A DNA stretch of 64,000 nucleotides from an uncultured Clostridia bacterium (GTDB taxonomy: Bacteria > Bacillota > Clostridia > TANB77 > CAG-508). Every line of letters starts with the position of its first letter. Within the stretch, counting starts at the first letter, position 1. Where the stretch lies: assembly GCA_949443285.1 (NCBI GenBank), contig CASSLW010000008.1:1-64000 (forward strand). The letters are read 5' to 3'. A program made the translations under genes and the position numbers. Positions 19,115-29,294 of the stretch are shown here, in pieces. Under the pieces are notes generated by a model that was not told the origin of the DNA, searched no databases, and worked only from the letters and a program-made list of their open reading frames with translations.

Positions 19115-22087
19115 TTAGTAGCCCCCATTCGTTGCAAATCTATTTTTATTTTTTATTTTTTCAAGTCTTTTCCTTAATTCGTGTCCATCTATATATAAAT
19201 TAAACTCGAAACTTAAATTTATTAGTATTTCTACTATTTTCTCAAGCAGTTCTATTACTTTTGAATTGTTACCTAGCCCCATTTCTTGATTTGCTTTCTT
19301 ATATAGGTCCATAATTTTGTCTTCTGGAGCCACAACTTCTCCTTGGTGTCTGTTATCTCCTATCATTGCTAATTGTGGAGTGTTTGCTTTTACATATCCT
19401 CCTTCTGCTAAGCGTGGTAGATTAAGCCTTCCTATTTTGCCAATGCTTACTCCTGGTATTAGATTGATTAGGTCTATTCCCCCATTGATTAGATTTATTG
19501 CTGAATTTATAGTTCTTTCTATTAAAGATATAACACCATTAATTCCTGTTTTTACAGCATTAGATATAGCATTTCCTATGCTTGTTCCTAGATTAGTAAA
19601 TGTATTTTTTATGCCATTCCAAAGATTTCCAAAAAATGTACCTATATTACTAAATACCCTAGTTATTCCGTTGTAGGCATCTTGGAATTTTTGAGAGAAC
19701 CAGTTTCCAACTCCTGAGAATATATTACAAATTCCATTCCATACATCTGAGACAAAGCCCCAAATTCCATTCCATATACTAGTCCATACATCAGATATTA
19801 AATTTAAAGCATACTCGATATAAGCTTTTACTGTATCTATAGCCCCAGTTACAACATCTTTAATACCATTCCATATGCCTTCAAAGAAACCACTAATCGC
19901 TGTCCATATTCCTGAAAAAATTGAACTTATGCCATTCCAAGCCTTTTCCCAGTCCCCTGTGAATACTCCAACTATAAAGTCAATTAATCCTCCTAGCACT
20001 TGCCAAATGCCATTCAATATATCAGATATTATTCCAAAAGCATTCATAAACAGATTTCCGATTGTCTCAAAAATTGGGCTTAAAATAGGAACTACGTTTT
20101 CTACAATCCAATTAAAGATTGGCACTAACCAGGTATTCCATAATTCAGATATCCCATTTATTAGCTTTCCAAAAAATTCAAGAAAACTATCAACCATAGG
20201 TTGTAAATGTTCTTTCCACAATGTATCAAATCTGCTTGCCCATTCATCTAAAATCGGCTTAATATTTTCATTCCATACGGTTAAAGCCGTTTTTAGTATT
20301 GAACTAAATCCATCTTTTATATTTTCTACTGCTGGTTTAATATATGCGTCATATACTTCCCAAAATTTTGAAAATGTGTCTTGTATTCCTTGCTTTATAG
20401 TCCCCAATATAGAACTTATAGGCTCTAATGCTCCTTGCAATGTTTGCTTTATTAAATCCTTATTAGCATTTAAGGGTTCTGTAATTATATATAAAATATC
20501 ATTTCCTACTTGCCAAGCTATCTCCTTTATTCCTAAAAAACTATCAGTAAATATAGCCATAATGTCCGCAGATATTTGTTTTGCAGTATCTCCCCTTAGG
20601 ACACTAAATACATCTGCCAAGGTTATAGCAAATTTTCCTGATATCTCCTGACTTCGTGAAGATAAATCAAACATTCTAACTATGTGCCCTTTTAAATCTT
20701 CTTTATTTTGGTCTAAAAATAAATTAAATCCACCTAGCAAATTGTCTGCTATCGTCACGCCTATACTTGCTACACTTCCTGCCACTCTTCCTAGATTTAA
20801 CATAAAAGTATTGCTCCAGTTATTGGCAGCATTTAATACTTCAGGCGCAGTAAATATATCTTTTAAACTTTTCTTTATTCCTTCAATAGAACTTGTAATT
20901 CCTGAAAAATCAAAATCCCCAAGCCCTTCAAAAAAACCTTGTTTAAATAATCCTAGCAGTTCTTTGCTTTTTCCTATAAGGCTATCCATATATGAATTAG
21001 ATTGTTGCAAATCTTTATTTCCAAAATCAAAAGAACCTAAGTCCCCCAACCCTGAACCTGCTCCTGAGCTACTATCGTCTTTATCAGTTTTTAGCACTTG
21101 CGCAGTGTCAAAAGAAGCTAAACTTTTAAGGTCTTTTGCTGATTTTTTAGCACTTTTACCTATGTTTCCAACTGCGTCACTTGCAGTTGCTGCATCGGAT
21201 GCTAAATCTGCAACAGCACTTGATCCATTATCTCCCCCAGCATTTCCAAAAATCATTTCTGTAAACTTTTTAAAAGCATTTGCTAGCACTTGTAGCCCTG
21301 ACAATACCCAGTTTATTCCTTTTACAATCGGAGTAAATATATTGATAAATCCTTGACCCAAAGTTGCTTTTAATTCGTTAAATCTAAGACTTAAAACTCT
21401 AGTTTGATTTGCCCAGCTATCAGATGTTCTTGCAAAATCTCCCTGAGCCAAGCTTAATTTATCCATAACAAACCTGTATCTTAATGCTACTTTCTCCTGT
21501 TCAGACATCTTAGCTGTTGTTTTTCCATATCCATTTGCCATAGCATACTGGTCTAACGCATTTTGTGTCATTACAACACCCAAATCTTTTAGACTTTCTG
21601 TTTCTCCTGTAAATACAGATTTTAATTTTGTATATGCTTCGTCAGGCTTCAAATTGTAAAATGAAGCTACATCTCCTGTCAACCCTGTTAATGTTTCGGA
21701 CATTGCTAATGCTTCTTTATTAGTAAAACCAAAAGCTTTTGACATAGCCCCAAAAGTACCTACATATTTTTTTGTTACTGTTTGTCCTAACCCAAATTGA
21801 GTAATTGCATTTTCGGCAAACTTGTTTACTTCTGTATTTAAATTGCCAAATGTAACATCTACTACGTTTTGTACCTCTGCTAAATCACTTCCCAATTCTA
21901 AACATTCTTTCCCAAAACCTATTATTGCTTTTACTGAAAATGCTGTTAATGCTAATTTTCCAATGCTCTTTAATGAATTTTCTATTCCTGAGCTTTTTAC
22001 TGCATTTTCTGCACTTCTTAGTCCCTTGTTAAATGGATTAGAATTTAGCAACAATGAAAGGTCAATTGCTCCAACATTAGTGCTCAT
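19115..22087 (-). CDS. Tail tape measure protein
   Basis: 990 aa; repeated W-rich helical segments; QFGLGQTVTKKYVGTFGAMSKAFGFTNKEALAMSETLTGLTGDVASFYN. Confidence 0.92.
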   Translation of the reverse strand: MSTNVGAIDLSLLLNSNPFNKGLRSAENAVKSSGIENSLKSIGKLALTAFSVKAIIGFGKECLELGSDLAEVQNVVDVTFGNLNTEVNKFAENAITQFGLGQTVTKKYVGTFGAMSKAFGFTNKEALAMSETLTGLTGDVASFYNLKPDEAYTKLKSVFTGETESLKDLGVVMTQNALDQYAMANGYGKTTAKMSEQEKVALRYRFVMDKLSLAQGDFARTSDSWANQTRVLSLRFNELKATLGQGFINIFTPIVKGINWVLSGLQVLANAFKKFTEMIFGNAGGDNGSSAVADLASDAATASDAVGNIGKSAKKSAKDLKSLASFDTAQVLKTDKDDSSSGAGSGLGDLGSFDFGNKDLQQSNSYMDSLIGKSKELLGLFKQGFFEGLGDFDFSGITSSIEGIKKSLKDIFTAPEVLNAANNWSNTFMLNLGRVAGSVASIGVTIADNLLGGFNLFLDQNKEDLKGHIVRMFDLSSRSQEISGKFAITLADVFSVLRGDTAKQISADIMAIFTDSFLGIKEIAWQVGNDILYIITEPLNANKDLIKQTLQGALEPISSILGTIKQGIQDTFSKFWEVYDAYIKPAVENIKDGFSSILKTALTVWNENIKPILDEWASRFDTLWKEHLQPMVDSFLEFFGKLINGISELWNTWLVPIFNWIVENVVPILSPIFETIGNLFMNAFGIISDILNGIWQVLGGLIDFIVGVFTGDWEKAWNGISSIFSGIWTAISGFFEGIWNGIKDVVTGAIDTVKAYIEYALNLISDVWTSIWNGIWGFVSDVWNGICNIFSGVGNWFSQKFQDAYNGITRVFSNIGTFFGNLWNGIKNTFTNLGTSIGNAISNAVKTGINGVISLIERTINSAINLINGGIDLINLIPGVSIGKIGRLNLPRLAEGGYVKANTPQLAMIGDNRHQGEVVAPEDKIMDLYKKANQEMGLGNNSKVIELLEKIVEILINLSFEFNLYIDGHELRKRLEKIKNKNRFATNGGY

Positions 22088-22130
22088 ACCTACTCCTCCC
22101 TTCTTTAAAGTAAAAGTAGGTATTGGCTAA

Positions 22131-22283
22131 CTACTCACCAATAACGGTCGTGTTGCTCACTCTATCTTTTTTATCTATATTAATTTTAATTGTTTTCTTA
22201 CATCGTATACATTTTATTTCGCCCTTGCATTCTTCTGCTTTTATTAAAAGCTGATTACAATTTGGGCATCTTACTTCTATCAT
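22131..22283 (-). CDS. Com-like zinc-ribbon mini-protein (50 aa)
   Basis: MIEVRCPNCNQLLIKAEECKGEIKCIRCKKTIKIN, two CxxC pairs; below ORF-track cutoff. Confidence 0.75.
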   Translation of the reverse strand: MIEVRCPNCNQLLIKAEECKGEIKCIRCKKTIKINIDKKDRVSNTTVIGE

Positions 22284-22289
22284 TTGTTA

Positions 22290-22659
22290 TCACCCTGCCA
22301 TTTCTTTGAAGGCTTTTTGCATTTCGGCAATAACCCTGTCGTATTCTTCTTTGTCTATTTTTTTTGCTATTTTATTTCTGTATTTTCTTCTTATTTCTTT
22401 TTGTTCTTGCGTAAAGTTCTTTAAAACTTCGTCATCATCCTCACTACGGATTTGAACATTATTTCCGCAGTGGAGTATCTGCCATTAAGCCTGATATTAG
22501 ATTACACAATTCTGCATAATCCATTGTGTCTATTTCTTTTCTTATTCTTATTCCATATTGCTTAGCAATACTTGCTTCTACTAGTGGCCAATCTTCTTCC
22601 AAATCGTACCATGTTTCATAGTCACTACTCGTGTTGAAATCGTTTCTCCATTTCCTCAT
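22290..22659 (-). CDS. Bacteriophage Gp15-like tail assembly protein; requires +1 shift at CGG 22465-22467
   Basis: MRKWRNDFNTSSDYETWYDLEEDWPLVEASIAKQYGIRIRKEIDTMDYAELCNLISGLMADTPL[G]NNVQIRSEDDDEVLKNFTQEQKEIRRKYRNKIAKKIDKEEYDRVIAEMQKAFKEMAG. Confidence 0.85.
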
Positions 22660-22921
22660 AAGAAACTTCGTTTACTTGTGCTGCTGCTGCAATTATTATA
22701 ATTTTCATTTCTTTTATAGTCATTTTCATTTCTTCTATATCTTTTAATATTTTCTTTCCTAAAAGCATTTCTATTGCTTTTAATACTTCACCTTTTTTAA
22801 AGTAATCTTCTGTTTTTAGCATTGTTATTGCACTACAGTCTACTTCATAAGTCTTGCCTGGTGCAATTGTTATTTCTTGTTTTTCGTGTCCTAATTTTGA
22901 ACTAATATCTAAATTTGCCAT
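22625..22921 (-). CDS. Tail assembly chaperone-like protein
   Basis: 98 aa between major tail protein and Gp15-like gene. Confidence 0.65.
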   Translation of the reverse strand: MANLDISSKLGHEKQEITIAPGKTYEVDCSAITMLKTEDYFKKGEVLKAIEMLLGKKILKDIEEMKMTIKEMKIIIIAAAAQVNEVSYEEMEKRFQHE

Positions 22922-22968
22922 TTTGGCTTCCTCCTAAATATAAATTTTGGGAGAGCTTATTTGCTCTC

Positions 22969-23442
22969 CTATTTTGATGCTGCCGATTTTGCTTGCGGTG
23001 TTGCTTGCGGTGTTGCTTCTGTGTATGTTGGTTTTCCATTTGACATGACATCAAATTCTAGCGGAATAACTTCCGTTGATTTTCCACCACCCCAGTTAGT
23101 AACATTTATTACTGCATTTTCAAATATTAATTTCGCTCCGTCTGGGAAAGTCCATTGTAAACAGCCTTCTGCATCTCTACCATTAGCTAACGCTTTACTT
23201 GCTATGTAATCATTTCCTACATCTCCAAAATTTCTTTTTCCAGATATAGAAATTGTAACTGATTTAGATGTCATTAATCTTTTAATCCAACCTTTTTGGT
23301 CAAACGGATTCCACTCTTCTACACCATTATCAAGTTTTATGCTAAATGTTTCCATATCAGCTATTTCTGTTAAAGCTTCCTTATTTGCACCTACTTGAAA
23401 TTGGTTTTCATATACTGGATAAACTCCTGTTTTTACTGCCAT
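22969..23442 (-). CDS. Major tail protein-like
   Basis: 157 aa; MAVKTGVYPVYENQFQVGANKEALTEIADMETFSIKLDNGVEEWNPFDQKGW. Confidence 0.75.
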   Translation of the reverse strand: MAVKTGVYPVYENQFQVGANKEALTEIADMETFSIKLDNGVEEWNPFDQKGWIKRLMTSKSVTISISGKRNFGDVGNDYIASKALANGRDAEGCLQWTFPDGAKLIFENAVINVTNWGGGKSTEVIPLEFDVMSNGKPTYTEATPQATPQAKSAASK

Positions 23443-23443
23443 T

Positions 23444-23845
23444 TTATTTTCCTCCTTTTCGATATAATAAATTTAATTCTACTGAAAACTTGTATACATT
23501 GTTTTCGTCTGTGCCCAAGTCGATTGGGCCGTTATATAAGCACTCAATTGAGCAATTATACTCACCTATAAAGAAAGAGTTACAGTCTAGTAACTCATAA
23601 ATTTGGTTGGCCTTTTCTTCGGCCATATTGTAATATTTTGTCCATCTAAGTAATAACGTAATTGGTAATATTCCGTATGTTCTTAACTGTCTGAATTTCG
23701 AATTATCTTCAAGCTGTCGTTTATTTGCATATATTGCAATAGCCTGTTCTTGATTTTCGTCCATTTTGCCAATAAACCACTTTGGACACTCAATAATAGT
23801 CTTTAAATAATCTTTTATTTGTGCTGTTTTAATTCTCTTTATCAT
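23444..23845 (-). CDS. Tail completion/terminator-like protein
   Basis: Position; CPKWFIGKMDENQEQAIAIYANKR. Confidence 0.65.
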   Translation of the reverse strand: MIKRIKTAQIKDYLKTIIECPKWFIGKMDENQEQAIAIYANKRQLEDNSKFRQLRTYGILPITLLLRWTKYYNMAEEKANQIYELLDCNSFFIGEYNCSIECLYNGPIDLGTDENNVYKFSVELNLLYRKGGK

Positions 23846-24204
23846 TGCCCTATTCTCCTTTTATAACATCGCTTAAAATACTTTATCGGCAAGTCTTTTT
23901 TACTTCCTGATATGTAGTCGTCAAGCCAATGCTGTTTTGCATTTGGGTTTTGAACTTGTTTTATGTGTATCTCAGGGTCGAAATACACCCTTCTAGCGTA
24001 TGGTTTGTCAAACATTATATGTGCAACTCCTTTTATTAGCTTTTTGTCATCAACAAACATATCACTTTCGAGGTCTCCTTTATCTTTTGGAACTGTTTGA
24101 CTTTGTACTAAATCAGTTTTTATCGCTTCTGCAGTATCTAGCAATGCTAATTTTGCTTGGTCGTTTATCATTTCTAATACTTTTGTATTCCACTTTATCT
24201 CCAT
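23842..24204 (-). CDS. HK97 gp10-like / minor capsid protein
   Basis: ALLDTAEAIKTDLVQSQTVPKDKGDLESDMFVDDKKL. Confidence 0.7.
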   Translation of the reverse strand: MEIKWNTKVLEMINDQAKLALLDTAEAIKTDLVQSQTVPKDKGDLESDMFVDDKKLIKGVAHIMFDKPYARRVYFDPEIHIKQVQNPNAKQHWLDDYISGSKKDLPIKYFKRCYKRRIGQ

Positions 24205-24205
24205 A

Positions 24206-24646
24206 TTACATCAACTCCAATGTTGTGTGATGAACTGAGCCGTCAGGATTTCTAGGTTTGCTTGCTTGATAAATTTCATATTTACGGTCATTAATCTTTA
24301 CAATTCCGCCAGTAATCTTTTTTACTTCTTGCTTTTGGGTTTTAAACTCTACACTTGTGTTGTCTAAAATATCTACTTGCATTTCGTTAATCTCTTTTAC
24401 TGTAAATGGTCTCGCAGGAATTACAGAAATATCTCCTGAAAGTATTACTTTTCCGACCAGTTCAACTTTTTTGCCCTCTGGACTAATTATTACCTTGGTT
24501 TTTTCAACAAATCTACATTTTTGATTTTTTAATTCAAAAGCAGGTAAAGGCCCACCTTCTTCAGATAGACCTTCTTGATACAATATAACGTCACACTCAT
24601 TATTTAATAATCTTTTTAGGTGGTTTGGGTTTAATTTTTTAATCAT
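24206..24646 (-). CDS. Head-tail joining / head closure-like protein
   Basis: Position; PEGKKVELVGKVILSGDISVIPARPF. Confidence 0.6.
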   Translation of the reverse strand: MIKKLNPNHLKRLLNNECDVILYQEGLSEEGGPLPAFELKNQKCRFVEKTKVIISPEGKKVELVGKVILSGDISVIPARPFTVKEINEMQVDILDNTSVEFKTQKQEVKKITGGIVKINDRKYEIYQASKPRNPDGSVHHTTLELM

Positions 24647-25026
24647 AATATCCTATTTGTTAGCCCTGTTCTTTTTAAGTAGAAAAAAGCTAACTTAGAC
24701 AATTTGAGTTTATCGCTCATCTCTTGTCTATCTTTCAAATTAACAGTTAAGTCCCCACCTATATTATAACTATTAAGTTCGGTATCGCCGTATATACTTT
24801 CTTCTTTTACATATTCTGCTTGCATACAAGTAGCTTTAATTATTAAATCTTTTTGTTGTTCTGTTAAATTGTCAAAACCCCTTCTTTCAATTCTTGTTAA
24901 TGTAGCATTGTTTATATCTATTGAAGCTAACTCTAAATATTTTTCAATTTCATTATCTTCTAATATTTTTGAACCATATTTATTGTAGTCTTCTTTTGTT
25001 GCATAAATTTTTATCATTTGCAACAC
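24643..25026 (-). CDS. Head-tail connector-like protein
   Basis: YATKEDYNKYGSKILEDNEIEKYLELASIDINNATLTRI. Confidence 0.7.
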   Translation of the reverse strand: MLQMIKIYATKEDYNKYGSKILEDNEIEKYLELASIDINNATLTRIERRGFDNLTEQQKDLIIKATCMQAEYVKEESIYGDTELNSYNIGGDLTVNLKDRQEMSDKLKLSKLAFFYLKRTGLTNRIL

Positions 25027-25029
25027 CTC

Positions 25030-25314
25030 TTATTTTAATTTCTTTTTAAGTTCTTCTATTTCGACCGTTAATTTCTCGTTATCGGCCACTAATTTTTCGT
25101 TATCGGCCGTTAACTTTTCATTATTATCAGTTAATATTTCATTTGCTTTTGTTAATTCTTCAACTTTTTTTGTTAACTTATCAACTTCTTTTTGCAAATC
25201 TTTAGAAGCTACTTTTTTAGTAGCTCCTACTTTATTATATCCTCTAGCTTCGTATTGAGCTAAATCCTCTTCTTTTATAGATAATATTACATTATCTTTT
25301 ACTATTTTTATCAT
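25030..25314 (-). CDS. Small structural-module protein with coiled-coil NEKLTADNEKL repeats
   Basis: 94 aa; heptad-like repeat tail. Confidence 0.5.
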   Translation of the reverse strand: MIKIVKDNVILSIKEEDLAQYEARGYNKVGATKKVASKDLQKEVDKLTKKVEELTKANEILTDNNEKLTADNEKLVADNEKLTVEIEELKKKLK

Positions 25315-25323
25315 AATGACCTC

Positions 25324-26256
25324 CTATTCAGCTGTATATGTTTCTGTATCAACATCAACATATATACTATCAATTTTGTTATCTTTTCCGTTAGGGAATA
25401 CGAATGTATCAGATAAACTTCTATCTTGATATAAGTATCCATCACCTTCAGTGTGTGCCCCTGGATTAAAGTAATAAATACTTGAAATCTTAGGAACTGT
25501 TTTTACAGTTAGCGGAGATGCAATCAAGACGTTGATTTTATGAGATGTTCCTGCAACTGGTAAGAAACCATCAGTGAAATCAAATTTATCATAAAATCTT
25601 TCGTCATCTATTACCTCTATTAATGTTACACCGTCAATATCAGTAATTCTTGATTCGATACCAAGCCCACCTTCTGCAATTTGTGTCATTTCTATTTTTC
25701 TAGTAAAGTCTGTTGATTGTTCTAATAAATCCATTATTGTAGAATTTACGTAAGCTATTAAAGCCCCTTTTGCAACGTATCTTCTTAATTTACCAGCACT
25801 TAGCATCGCTTTTAATTTTCCATATACATTTTCTTTTGTATATGTGCTAATAGATGTTTCACTATGATATCCTTCTAATTTTTGAGCTTCTGTAGCAACT
25901 TTAGAGAAGAAATAAGCATCTGTTTCTGGTACTTGTTGTGTTTTGTGAAATACTTCAGAAATGTTTTTTATCGAAGCTGTTTGATTTGTTTCATCTACAT
26001 CAATTTTATCAATTAAGAATGATATGTCTCTATCGTGAGTTAATGTGAATGGAACATCTTCTTGATTATAATCTCCCTTATTCCATCCTCCTTTTCTGCT
26101 ATGTGCTTTATATCCCCCTGTGCTCATTTGTGTAAAGTGGAATGTTTTCGCATTCAACCATTTAACTGCTGTAGTTATGAATGGCGATGTTAAACATCCT
26201 TGTTCCATAATTTCTAATAGGTCTGGTGACCATACTTCTGCATAATTTAATGCCAT
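25324..26256 (-). CDS. Major capsid protein
   Basis: 310 aa, highly placed between scaffold and connectors; QMSTGGYKAHSRKGGWNKGDY. Confidence 0.8.
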   Translation of the reverse strand: MALNYAEVWSPDLLEIMEQGCLTSPFITTAVKWLNAKTFHFTQMSTGGYKAHSRKGGWNKGDYNQEDVPFTLTHDRDISFLIDKIDVDETNQTASIKNISEVFHKTQQVPETDAYFFSKVATEAQKLEGYHSETSISTYTKENVYGKLKAMLSAGKLRRYVAKGALIAYVNSTIMDLLEQSTDFTRKIEMTQIAEGGLGIESRITDIDGVTLIEVIDDERFYDKFDFTDGFLPVAGTSHKINVLIASPLTVKTVPKISSIYYFNPGAHTEGDGYLYQDRSLSDTFVFPNGKDNKIDSIYVDVDTETYTAE

Positions 26257-26277
26257 AATTAATCAATCCTTTCTTTT

Positions 26278-26889
26278 TTAAAATGAATTAAACCTGTTCC
26301 ATCTTTTTGTAGCTACAGGTCTTTTTTGTTTTTGGTTGTTGTTAGAACCTTCTTGAGAAGCTCCAAACTTAAACCCTTTTTCGTCTTTTTCGTCTTCTTT
26401 TGCTACTTTTAGCTCTGGAAATTCTGCTATTACTGCGTTGATTTCTTCTTCAAGCTTAGTATCATTTACGATATTTCCTTCTAAGACTTTTGACATATCA
26501 ACCAATCTCGCTGCTCTTTCTGCTTTTTTAACATCTACCCCTGCTTTGGCCATAGCAAGTGCAATTTTGTCAGTGTGATCAATTTGAGCTACTTCGTTCG
26601 GTTCTTCCTGCTTTTGTTCTTCTTGCTTGTTTTGAGTTTCTTGGACTTGCTTAGATGTTTTTCCTAGTTCTGCTTTTTCACTTGCTTGAGCATACTTTCT
26701 AGCTATAAATCCTTCCAACTCATCTTGATTTTTGAAAATTATTTCGCCATTTTCTCCTTTTTGTGCTACTGACTTTCTAATTTTCTCCCCCTCATCTTTT
26801 TTTGCAGAATTATTTTGCTCTTGTTTTTCCTGAGCTTTGTTATCTGCTGCAGTCTGAGTATCTACATTTTCTTTTTTTTCGTCTTCCAT
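26278..26889 (-). CDS. Capsid scaffolding-like protein
   Basis: Charged, low-complexity N-terminus; upstream of capsid gene; start taken at MEDEKKEN with GGGGGAGG SD. Confidence 0.65.
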   Translation of the reverse strand: MEDEKKENVDTQTAADNKAQEKQEQNNSAKKDEGEKIRKSVAQKGENGEIIFKNQDELEGFIARKYAQASEKAELGKTSKQVQETQNKQEEQKQEEPNEVAQIDHTDKIALAMAKAGVDVKKAERAARLVDMSKVLEGNIVNDTKLEEEINAVIAEFPELKVAKEDEKDEKGFKFGASQEGSNNNQKQKRPVATKRWNRFNSF

Positions 26890-26970
26890 ATTGGAACCTC
26901 CCCCGCTTAAAGTCCGTCGACTATATTTTTTCAACAAAAAAAGAGCCGATTAAGCTCTTAATTCAAAAAA

Positions 26971-27044
26971 TGGCTTCGGAAACTAGACTCGAACTAATAA
27001 TCCAGCAGTCAAAGTGCTGTGTGATACCATTTCACTATTCCGAA
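26971..27044 (-). tRNA. tRNA-Gln(UUG), prophage encoded, CCA included
   Basis: TTCGGAA/TTCCGAA acceptor stem, CAGCA-CTTTGAC-TGCTG anticodon arm, TTCGAGT T-loop, GCCA end. Confidence 0.9.
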
Positions 27045-27110
27045 ATATATAAAAAACACCTACTTCTATATAAGTGTTTTTAATTTTCTCTATAATATTT
27101 ATTGTGTTCA

Positions 27111-27437
27111 TTATTTCTGTTTGCATTTTTTCATTGAGTCCTGTATGTACGGTATTACTGTGTTAAGCCAATAATTTGTTGAAGTTTCTCCCCTTGACAA
27201 GCCCTTTCCTATATCTAATTTTTTAACATAGTATACTTTGTCTTTCACCAATTCTTTTCCTGTAATTTCTTTATATACTATAGAAAAATCATTAACAAAT
27301 GTATCTTTACTGTATGTATATTCATTTTTATTATAGTATTCCCTGAATTTTTCCCATAAGTACTCATCGCCTCTAGCTCTTTGGGCTTCTATATAGGGCT
27401 TTTCAAAAATCTTCTGTAATTTAGATTCCATTTTCAA
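27111..27437 (-). CDS. Hypothetical prophage protein
   Basis: 108 aa ORF overlapping minor capsid gene end. Confidence 0.45.
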   Translation of the reverse strand: MKMESKLQKIFEKPYIEAQRARGDEYLWEKFREYYNKNEYTYSKDTFVNDFSIVYKEITGKELVKDKVYYVKKLDIGKGLSRGETSTNYWLNTVIPYIQDSMKKCKQK

Positions 27438-29283
27438 TTACCTCCATAACTATTCTTAATGTTCCATCCGTATCTTTAAATACTTCTTGTATTTTAAATT
27501 TCGTTTCCCTTTGTAGTAAAAATTCATATTCTATATCTTTATAGCTTGTACTTAATTCGTTTATATATAGCCCCTTTGTCCCTTTTGGCATATAAATATC
27601 ATATACAACTTCTCTTAATTCATCTTTAAAATCTCTAATTGATGTACTTATAAACGCCTTATCTGAGCACTCTTTTCCTTTTAGTAATTCATTTAATTCT
27701 TCTATGCTTTTATCTTTTAACTGATATTCTTTAAGACCTGTAAATTTACTTGCTCCATCAAATTCAACGTGTCTATGTACTATCATATCTTCGATTGTAG
27801 TAGAATTATTTAATGCTTCTGTTATGTTATCTATATTTTTGCTTAATCTTTCGCCCACTTTTCTTTCTGTTCGTAGACTCCTGTTTATATCATCAAAATC
27901 CATTCCAGTATAATCCGCAATGCTTAACTTTTGATTTGCATTTAATTTGTCTAATTTATTTTGATATAATTTTGTTAAAGTATCTGATTGCTCAGTTGTA
28001 TATTGTTTAGCATTATTATATCTATTTTCAAAAGTATTATCAAAGTAATTACTTTTTCTATTTTTTATATTTTCTAGTTTTGCTATTTTTGTATTGCTTT
28101 TTTGGGCTAATTCTAAATACTCATCTCCCATACCCATTTTATACATCTTGTAGTTAATAACTAAATTTCTTTGGTCAGGAGTTAATTCAGATACTTCTAT
28201 ATCTTTATATTTATTAAAATTACTTAGCAACGTGTCTTCTTCTATTTTACTACTGTCTATCTGATTTTGCAATTCATTTGCTTTATTTTGATATTTTTCT
28301 ATATTTTCAGGGCATAAACTTCCAATTGCCAATCTTTCATACTGTTTCTTTCTTTGCTGCAAATATTGCGTGTATTGGTCATTTTTGTTGTGATTATGCT
28401 CTGCTTCTGTCACTTCTTCGGGTTCATCATTTATGCCTTCATAATATGTGTGAGAACCGTGTTGACACCTAGGATGAAATAATCCACCTTCTATAGCAGT
28501 GCTTAATAGTGGATATTTTCCATCTTTTTCTATGCCACCTGACCAAACATCGTCTATGTATACTCTTCCTTGCCAATTTGCACATTTATCACAAGCCCTG
28601 CTGTGCTTAGATATATAAACTAACGGATTTCCTAACTTTTTTCGCATTTCACCTTCGCCCATTAGATTAGCTCTTTTATTTGCTGTTCTAACAGCCATAT
28701 CACAATAATCTGCTATGTTTACTCTTCTTCCATCTTTGTATTCAATACAGTTAAATCCTTTTGCTAGAAAGTCTTTACTAGCCATATCTATCGCCTGCTT
28801 TACTGTTCCTGCCCCAGTACCTGCATATACCTGAGCCTTATATATTATTTGCCTATACTGGTCATCAGCCATTCTCAAAGTTGCATATCTAACATCGTTT
28901 AAATCATTTTTAGTACTTTTAATTAAAGCATCTAATTTTCTGTGATTTAGTCCAAAAAATGACCCACCTAATTGTGCATCTTCTTGTTTTATTATTCCTG
29001 CCTTTAATGCTTCTTTATTTGTTTTACTCGCACCTTCTCTAAATTGTTTTTTAATATGCTTATAAATGTGTCTATTAAATCCTTCTGTATTACTATCAAA
29101 AATTTCTGCATTTGCTTGCTTATAATCCTGTATTTGCTTTAATTTTAAAGCCTGCCATTGTGGCCAGTCAAATCCTTTTGATTTTTCGTCTTCTTTATGG
29201 CTCCATAATGTCCTTTTCATTCTTACTATTAGGTCTTGTTCTATTTCTTCCATTATTTTTTTGATATCATAATTGTCTTGCAT
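27421..29283 (-). CDS. Phage minor capsid protein with C-terminal ADP-ribosyltransferase-like domain
   Basis: Minor capsid features HSRACDKCANWQGRVY...HPRCQHGSHTYYEG; C-term MIVHRHVEFDG...AFISTSIRDF...YEFLLQRETKFKI. Confidence 0.8.
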   Translation of the reverse strand: MQDNYDIKKIMEEIEQDLIVRMKRTLWSHKEDEKSKGFDWPQWQALKLKQIQDYKQANAEIFDSNTEGFNRHIYKHIKKQFREGASKTNKEALKAGIIKQEDAQLGGSFFGLNHRKLDALIKSTKNDLNDVRYATLRMADDQYRQIIYKAQVYAGTGAGTVKQAIDMASKDFLAKGFNCIEYKDGRRVNIADYCDMAVRTANKRANLMGEGEMRKKLGNPLVYISKHSRACDKCANWQGRVYIDDVWSGGIEKDGKYPLLSTAIEGGLFHPRCQHGSHTYYEGINDEPEEVTEAEHNHNKNDQYTQYLQQRKKQYERLAIGSLCPENIEKYQNKANELQNQIDSSKIEEDTLLSNFNKYKDIEVSELTPDQRNLVINYKMYKMGMGDEYLELAQKSNTKIAKLENIKNRKSNYFDNTFENRYNNAKQYTTEQSDTLTKLYQNKLDKLNANQKLSIADYTGMDFDDINRSLRTERKVGERLSKNIDNITEALNNSTTIEDMIVHRHVEFDGASKFTGLKEYQLKDKSIEELNELLKGKECSDKAFISTSIRDFKDELREVVYDIYMPKGTKGLYINELSTSYKDIEYEFLLQRETKFKIQEVFKDTDGTLRIVMEVIENGI

Positions 29284-29294
29284 TTAAACACCAC

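Noticed and set aside
22625-22921. Classical programmed frameshift between the tail chaperone ORF and the Gp15-like ORF
   Set aside because: No clear slippery heptamer; the Gp15-like ORF has its own plausible ATG, so simple overlap is enough
26903-26916. CGG in frame near the start of the 26278..26937 ORF
   Set aside because: Lies upstream of the likely true start (MEDEKKEN with GGGGGAGG SD), so not a translated codon
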